A stretch of DNA of 16,637 bases from the NCBI GenBank assembly GCA_025353525.1, contig JANXOO010001075.1, positions 1 through 16,637 on the forward strand. Reading direction: 5' to 3'. This document shows positions 13,742-16,637 of the stretch, piece after piece. Under the pieces are notes generated by a model. That model was not told where the DNA came from, did not search any database, and worked only from the letters and a program-made list of their open reading frames with translations. Both the position numbers and the translations under genes were made by a program. This DNA comes from Schlesneria sp. (GTDB lineage Bacteria; Planctomycetota; Planctomycetia; Planctomycetales; Planctomycetaceae). Position 1 is the first letter of the stretch. The number at the start of each line of letters is the position of its first letter.

Positions 13742-16318
13742 ATGAACCGATCAATCTTCAAGCGGCTACTCATGGTTCCGGTGATCGCAGCGGGTCCGAT
13801 TTTTGCCTGCGGATCGGGCTCGGGATTGTTGACGGCGGCAGAAATGCCGAACCCCGCTCAAGTCATGAAACATACGGCACCCGATGGCAATGTCGTCCAG
13901 GCATTGATGTTTCAATTGAACGATGAAACCATCGGTGTTGCGGCTCGTGACCACCTGATCTTCGTCGACACATCGGCCAGTCAGGTCGGTGCCCACCGCC
14001 TGCATGCGTTGGCCGTCGTGGAATCAATGCTCGAGTCATTGCCGGAATCAGATCGCGTCCGACTGTTTGCCGTCGACGTTCAGTCCGACGCGTTGATGCC
14101 GTCGTTGGCCGGGCCTCACAGCGAATCGACCAAATCGGGTATCGCCGAGCTGAAATCCCGAATTCCACTCGGTGCAACGAACCTTCAGACCGTCGTGCGA
14201 ACGTCTCTGGAAACAGATCGATCAGATCGCGATGTCTCGATCACCTACATCGGCGACGGGATGAGTACCGCAGATTTGCTCGAAACTCGCGAACTTCAGT
14301 CAATGGTTGCCGAACTGCGAGGACGGGAAATTCCGTTCCACGCTTACGGTGTCGGTCCTGATATGAACCTTCGACTTCTGGGTGTGATCGCGCACCAGAC
14401 GGGTGGTTTCATCGATTTTGACAAACGAATGGATGTCGGTCAGCAGGGTGCAGATCGTAATCAGGCTGCACGCGATTCGGGACAGGCGTTGGGTCAGGCC
14501 GTTCGCCGCCCGGTCTATTTCCCGTCAGAAGTCAAAGTGACATCGAGCGGCATTGAATCGCTTCCGCTGTTGCCTCTTCGATCGGATCGGGAAACGATTC
14601 ACGTCATTCGCGGCACACTTCCCGCCGATGCTCGAATTGCATTCTCGAACGGTAACCCGACTGAAGCGATGGAATGGCGACTTCTGGCGCCCGTCGAACA
14701 ATCGGGATCTGCATTTCTGGCCGTGGTTGCGAAGCAATTGGACAAAGACGGCGGGATCGGCAATTCGCTCGCCGGTCGCCGCCTGATGCAAGTTTTCCAG
14801 GGCGTTTTCGGAGATTCCGTCGATTCAGCACTCAAATACGGGACCGAACAGCTTGAGCGGGGTCAGGTCGAACAGGCGGCCGAGATCGCACGACAGGTCA
14901 CCGAACTCGATCCGCATAACAGCACTGCGAAGATACTGGCGTCATCCACTGAGAATTTTCGCATTCGACTGGCTTCGCAATCGAAAAAAATTGCTGAAGA
15001 TGATGTCGAAATGCGTTCGCAGCCTGAAGCCGATGCCAGTTTGACACGCGATCAGGAGCAGGCGATTCGGGTCAAAACCGAAAAGCTGCGAAGTCACGTC
15101 AGTAACGCGATTGATGCTGCTCACAAAACTGATGAACCCGAAATGAGCCTGGCTCGACTGAAGCAAGTCGACAATGCCGTCAGGTCGTCGATCGACATTG
15201 CACCTGAAGATCGCCTTCAACTGCAGAAGCGTCTTGAAAGTGAAATCAGCCAGTTGAAAAACTTGTCCGACAAACGGGCACAGGAAAAAGTTCAACTCGC
15301 GGAAGAACTCGCCCAACTCGAAGCGCAAAAACGATTGACCGAACAACTTCAACTGGATGAAGAACGGCTGGAAGGGCTGATCGATCGAATTCGAGGACTG
15401 ATGCTGGATGGAAAGCACGGTCGCGACGAAGCCTACGGCGAAGCTCAAAACGTGGCTGATGTGGCGATCGATCTTCGTCCGGGTGAAGGGACATCGTCCG
15501 CAGCCCGCTTCGATGCAGAAGCCGCTCAGCAACTGGTGCGTTCTTACCGTTTGCGAGCTCGTCGAGCCGACCAGTTCCTGGAAGCATTGCACCAGGTTGA
15601 ATTGGCTCATATCCCGTTCCCTGACGAACCTCCGATCCGGTTCCCGAAAGCAGAAGTCTGGCAGGCACTGACGCAGCGACGCCGATCATGGGCGACGGTC
15701 GATCTTCGCAAGGAAGGCCCGAACGAAAAGCGGATCCAGCAGGCACTCAGCGAATCCACTGAAGTCACGTTCACGGATCAACCGCTTAAAGAAGCCCTGG
15801 ACTACCTGGAAAGCATCCATCACATTGAAATCTATATCGATGCAGCCGCGCTGTCCGACGAAGGGATCAGTACCGATCAGAATGTGAACCTCGTGATGTC
15901 GGGGGTTACATTGCGAAGTTGCTTGCGATTGATGCTCGAACCACTGAACCTCACTTACATCATCGAAGACGAAGTGATGAAGATAACGACGCAAGCCAAA
16001 GCCGATGAAAAAATGACGACCCGCGTCTATCCCGTTGCTGACCTTGCGATCCGTATCCTTCCAAACGGCGGCGGATTGGGTGGTGGTGCTGGTGGCGGCG
16101 GTGGACAGGGTGGTCAACAGGGTGGTCAACAGGGTGGTGGCGGCGGTATCGGCGGTGGTGGTGGTGGCATTGGCGGCGGTGGCGGCGGGTTCGGCGGCGG
16201 CGGATTCTTCAATATCCCTGCCGAACAGGTCCAGCCACAGGACCAGGATGCCGCCCCGAACGCGGCTCCGAAATTCGATAACAAAGCCATTCGAAAACTC
16301 AAAAAAAAACGAGCCTAG
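13742..16318 (+). CDS. Exported VWA-domain protein with coiled coil, STN-like domain and Gly-rich tail
   Basis: The 858-residue protein has a signal peptide at about 1-34. The cleavage site may be LTAA|E; IFAC at 20-23 could instead be a poor lipobox. A von Willebrand A domain (about 65-225) has an intact MIDAS metal site: DTSAS (76-80), T146 in GATN, and D172 in GDG. Residues about 365-390 look TPR-like. A charged coiled coil spans about 485-555. Residues about 675-750 resemble the secretin/TonB short N-terminal (STN) domain, followed by TRVYPVADL as in secretin-like proteins. Next come a glycine-rich segment (about 776-822) and a basic end, RKLKKKRA. There is no secretin channel domain. Start: ATG 13742 has GAGGA at 7 nt, while ATG 13736 is too close to it. 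The combination suggests an envelope scaffold or binding protein; its partner is unknown. The next gene starts 26 nt downstream, after an A9 run at the 3' end. Confidence 0.88.
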   Translation: MNRSIFKRLLMVPVIAAGPIFACGSGSGLLTAAEMPNPAQVMKHTAPDGNVVQALMFQLNDETIGVAARDHLIFVDTSASQVGAHRLHALAVVESMLESLPESDRVRLFAVDVQSDALMPSLAGPHSESTKSGIAELKSRIPLGATNLQTVVRTSLETDRSDRDVSITYIGDGMSTADLLETRELQSMVAELRGREIPFHAYGVGPDMNLRLLGVIAHQTGGFIDFDKRMDVGQQGADRNQAARDSGQALGQAVRRPVYFPSEVKVTSSGIESLPLLPLRSDRETIHVIRGTLPADARIAFSNGNPTEAMEWRLLAPVEQSGSAFLAVVAKQLDKDGGIGNSLAGRRLMQVFQGVFGDSVDSALKYGTEQLERGQVEQAAEIARQVTELDPHNSTAKILASSTENFRIRLASQSKKIAEDDVEMRSQPEADASLTRDQEQAIRVKTEKLRSHVSNAIDAAHKTDEPEMSLARLKQVDNAVRSSIDIAPEDRLQLQKRLESEISQLKNLSDKRAQEKVQLAEELAQLEAQKRLTEQLQLDEERLEGLIDRIRGLMLDGKHGRDEAYGEAQNVADVAIDLRPGEGTSSAARFDAEAAQQLVRSYRLRARRADQFLEALHQVELAHIPFPDEPPIRFPKAEVWQALTQRRRSWATVDLRKEGPNEKRIQQALSESTEVTFTDQPLKEALDYLESIHHIEIYIDAAALSDEGISTDQNVNLVMSGVTLRSCLRLMLEPLNLTYIIEDEVMKITTQAKADEKMTTRVYPVADLAIRILPNGGGLGGGAGGGGGQGGQQGGQQGGGGGIGGGGGGIGGGGGGFGGGGFFNIPAEQVQPQDQDAAPNAAPKFDNKAIRKLKKKRA
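16105..16140 (+). repeat. 12-nt tandem repeats in the glycine-rich tail of the VWA gene
   Basis: ACAGGGTGGTCA occurs at 16105-16116 and 16117-16128, with a diverging third copy from 16129. The surrounding 16070-16205 is almost entirely GGN codons. The repeat is in frame (Q-G-G-Q) and probably varies in length by slippage. Confidence 0.75.
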
Positions 16319-16344
16319 ACGGTCTGCTCGCTCAGGCTGGTGAA

Positions 16345-16637
16345 GTGAGCGAGAATCCGCAGAATAGCGAACGGCGGGATTCGTCCAAAGGGACGGATTC
16401 CGCTGTTCGCATTGACAGGGCCAATCGACAATCGACAAAGCAGGTTCCGTCGACCACACCCGAAGACCGGCTGAATCGATGGAGCCGCTTTTTCGAAAAG
16501 ACCGTTCCGCAGGAAACCGTCCATGATGTGGTTCTTGACCTCGTTCAATCGCGCCAGTACGAAGAAGTCATTGTCTGCATCGAACAGGCCATTCTCAGCG
16601 GTCAGATCCAGCCCTGGATGTATCAGCTTCTGGCACT
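16345..16637 (+). CDS. 5' part of a conserved-looking planctomycete protein, runs off the window
   Basis: The frame is open from 16282 to the window end; GTG 16345 is the first plausible start, 26 nt after the VWA stop. About 97 residues are visible. A low-complexity polar N terminus (about 1-40) is followed by a helical part: NRWSRFFEKT, then QYEEVIVCIEQAI (about 72-84) and SGQIQPWMYQLLA (about 85-97). Repeated helix pairs of this kind suggest a TPR-like or HEAT-like helical protein. The GQxQPWMY pattern resembles unnamed proteins I recall from planctomycetes, so this is family memory rather than a search result. No signal peptide is seen at this start. Close spacing and shared strand make it a likely operon partner of the VWA protein. 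Confidence 0.75.
   Translation, partial: MSENPQNSERRDSSKGTDSAVRIDRANRQSTKQVPSTTPEDRLNRWSRFFEKTVPQETVHDVVLDLVQSRQYEEVIVCIEQAILSGQIQPWMYQLLA

Noticed and set aside
14942..15610. 222-codon - strand ORF
   Set aside because: Antisense to the coiled-coil part of the VWA gene; Phe- and Leu-rich shadow of Glu/Lys/Gln codons.
15686..16459. 257-codon - strand ORF spanning the end of the VWA gene
   Set aside because: Its Ala/Thr-rich stretch is only the complement of the glycine-rich repeat, and it covers the start of the downstream + strand gene.

Overview
The window looks like a planctomycete chromosome fragment (Planctomycetota; this is inference, with no rRNA or other marker to confirm it). GC content appears moderate, in the mid-50s percent by eye. 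The taxonomic hints are a fused ResB-CcsA cytochrome c biogenesis protein with a large insert, a fused GlcD-GlcE protein, an exported von Willebrand A protein ending in a secretin-type N domain and a glycine-rich tail, and a 3' gene whose Q-P-W-M-Y segment resembles proteins I associate with planctomycetes. No tRNA, rRNA, CRISPR array, prophage or transposase gene was found.

Layout. (1) Positions 1-58 are an exact inverted copy of 332-389, so the left end folds back on itself. Real coding sequence appears to start near 59, with the C-terminal part of an AddA/UvrD-type helicase-nuclease on the + strand (to 3127). (2) Convergent to it, and read right to left from 11905 to 3203, is a four-gene block on the - strand: a predicted lipoprotein with an internal duplication, the CcsBA-type cytochrome c synthase, GlcDE, and the iron-sulfur subunit GlcF. 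The last three are joined by 4-nt stop/start overlaps (ATGA and GTGA), which implies one operon with translational coupling. A 54-nt REP-like palindrome lies inside the glcF reading frame. (3) An 855-nt divergent gap (11906-12760) holds a candidate promoter for the - block, a 248-nt MITE-like element with 42-nt inverted arms built from 8-nt units, and a possible 15-codon leader ORF. (4) From 12761 to the end is a + strand block: a 70-residue single-pass membrane protein, an exported 173-residue protein, an 858-residue VWA/coiled-coil/STN-like protein, and the start of a further gene that runs off the window.

How the genes fit together. The - block pairs c-type cytochrome maturation (heme delivery and ligation outside the membrane) with glycolate oxidation (FAD subunit to Fe-S subunit, then into the respiratory chain), so it is plausibly a respiratory operon. 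The + block encodes mostly exported or membrane proteins and may form an envelope-associated assembly of unknown role. The most unusual points are the fold-back left end, the palindrome embedded in glcF, the large deletion in the FAD-binding part of the GlcE half, and an A9 run at the end of the VWA gene where a -1 slip would fuse it to the downstream gene.
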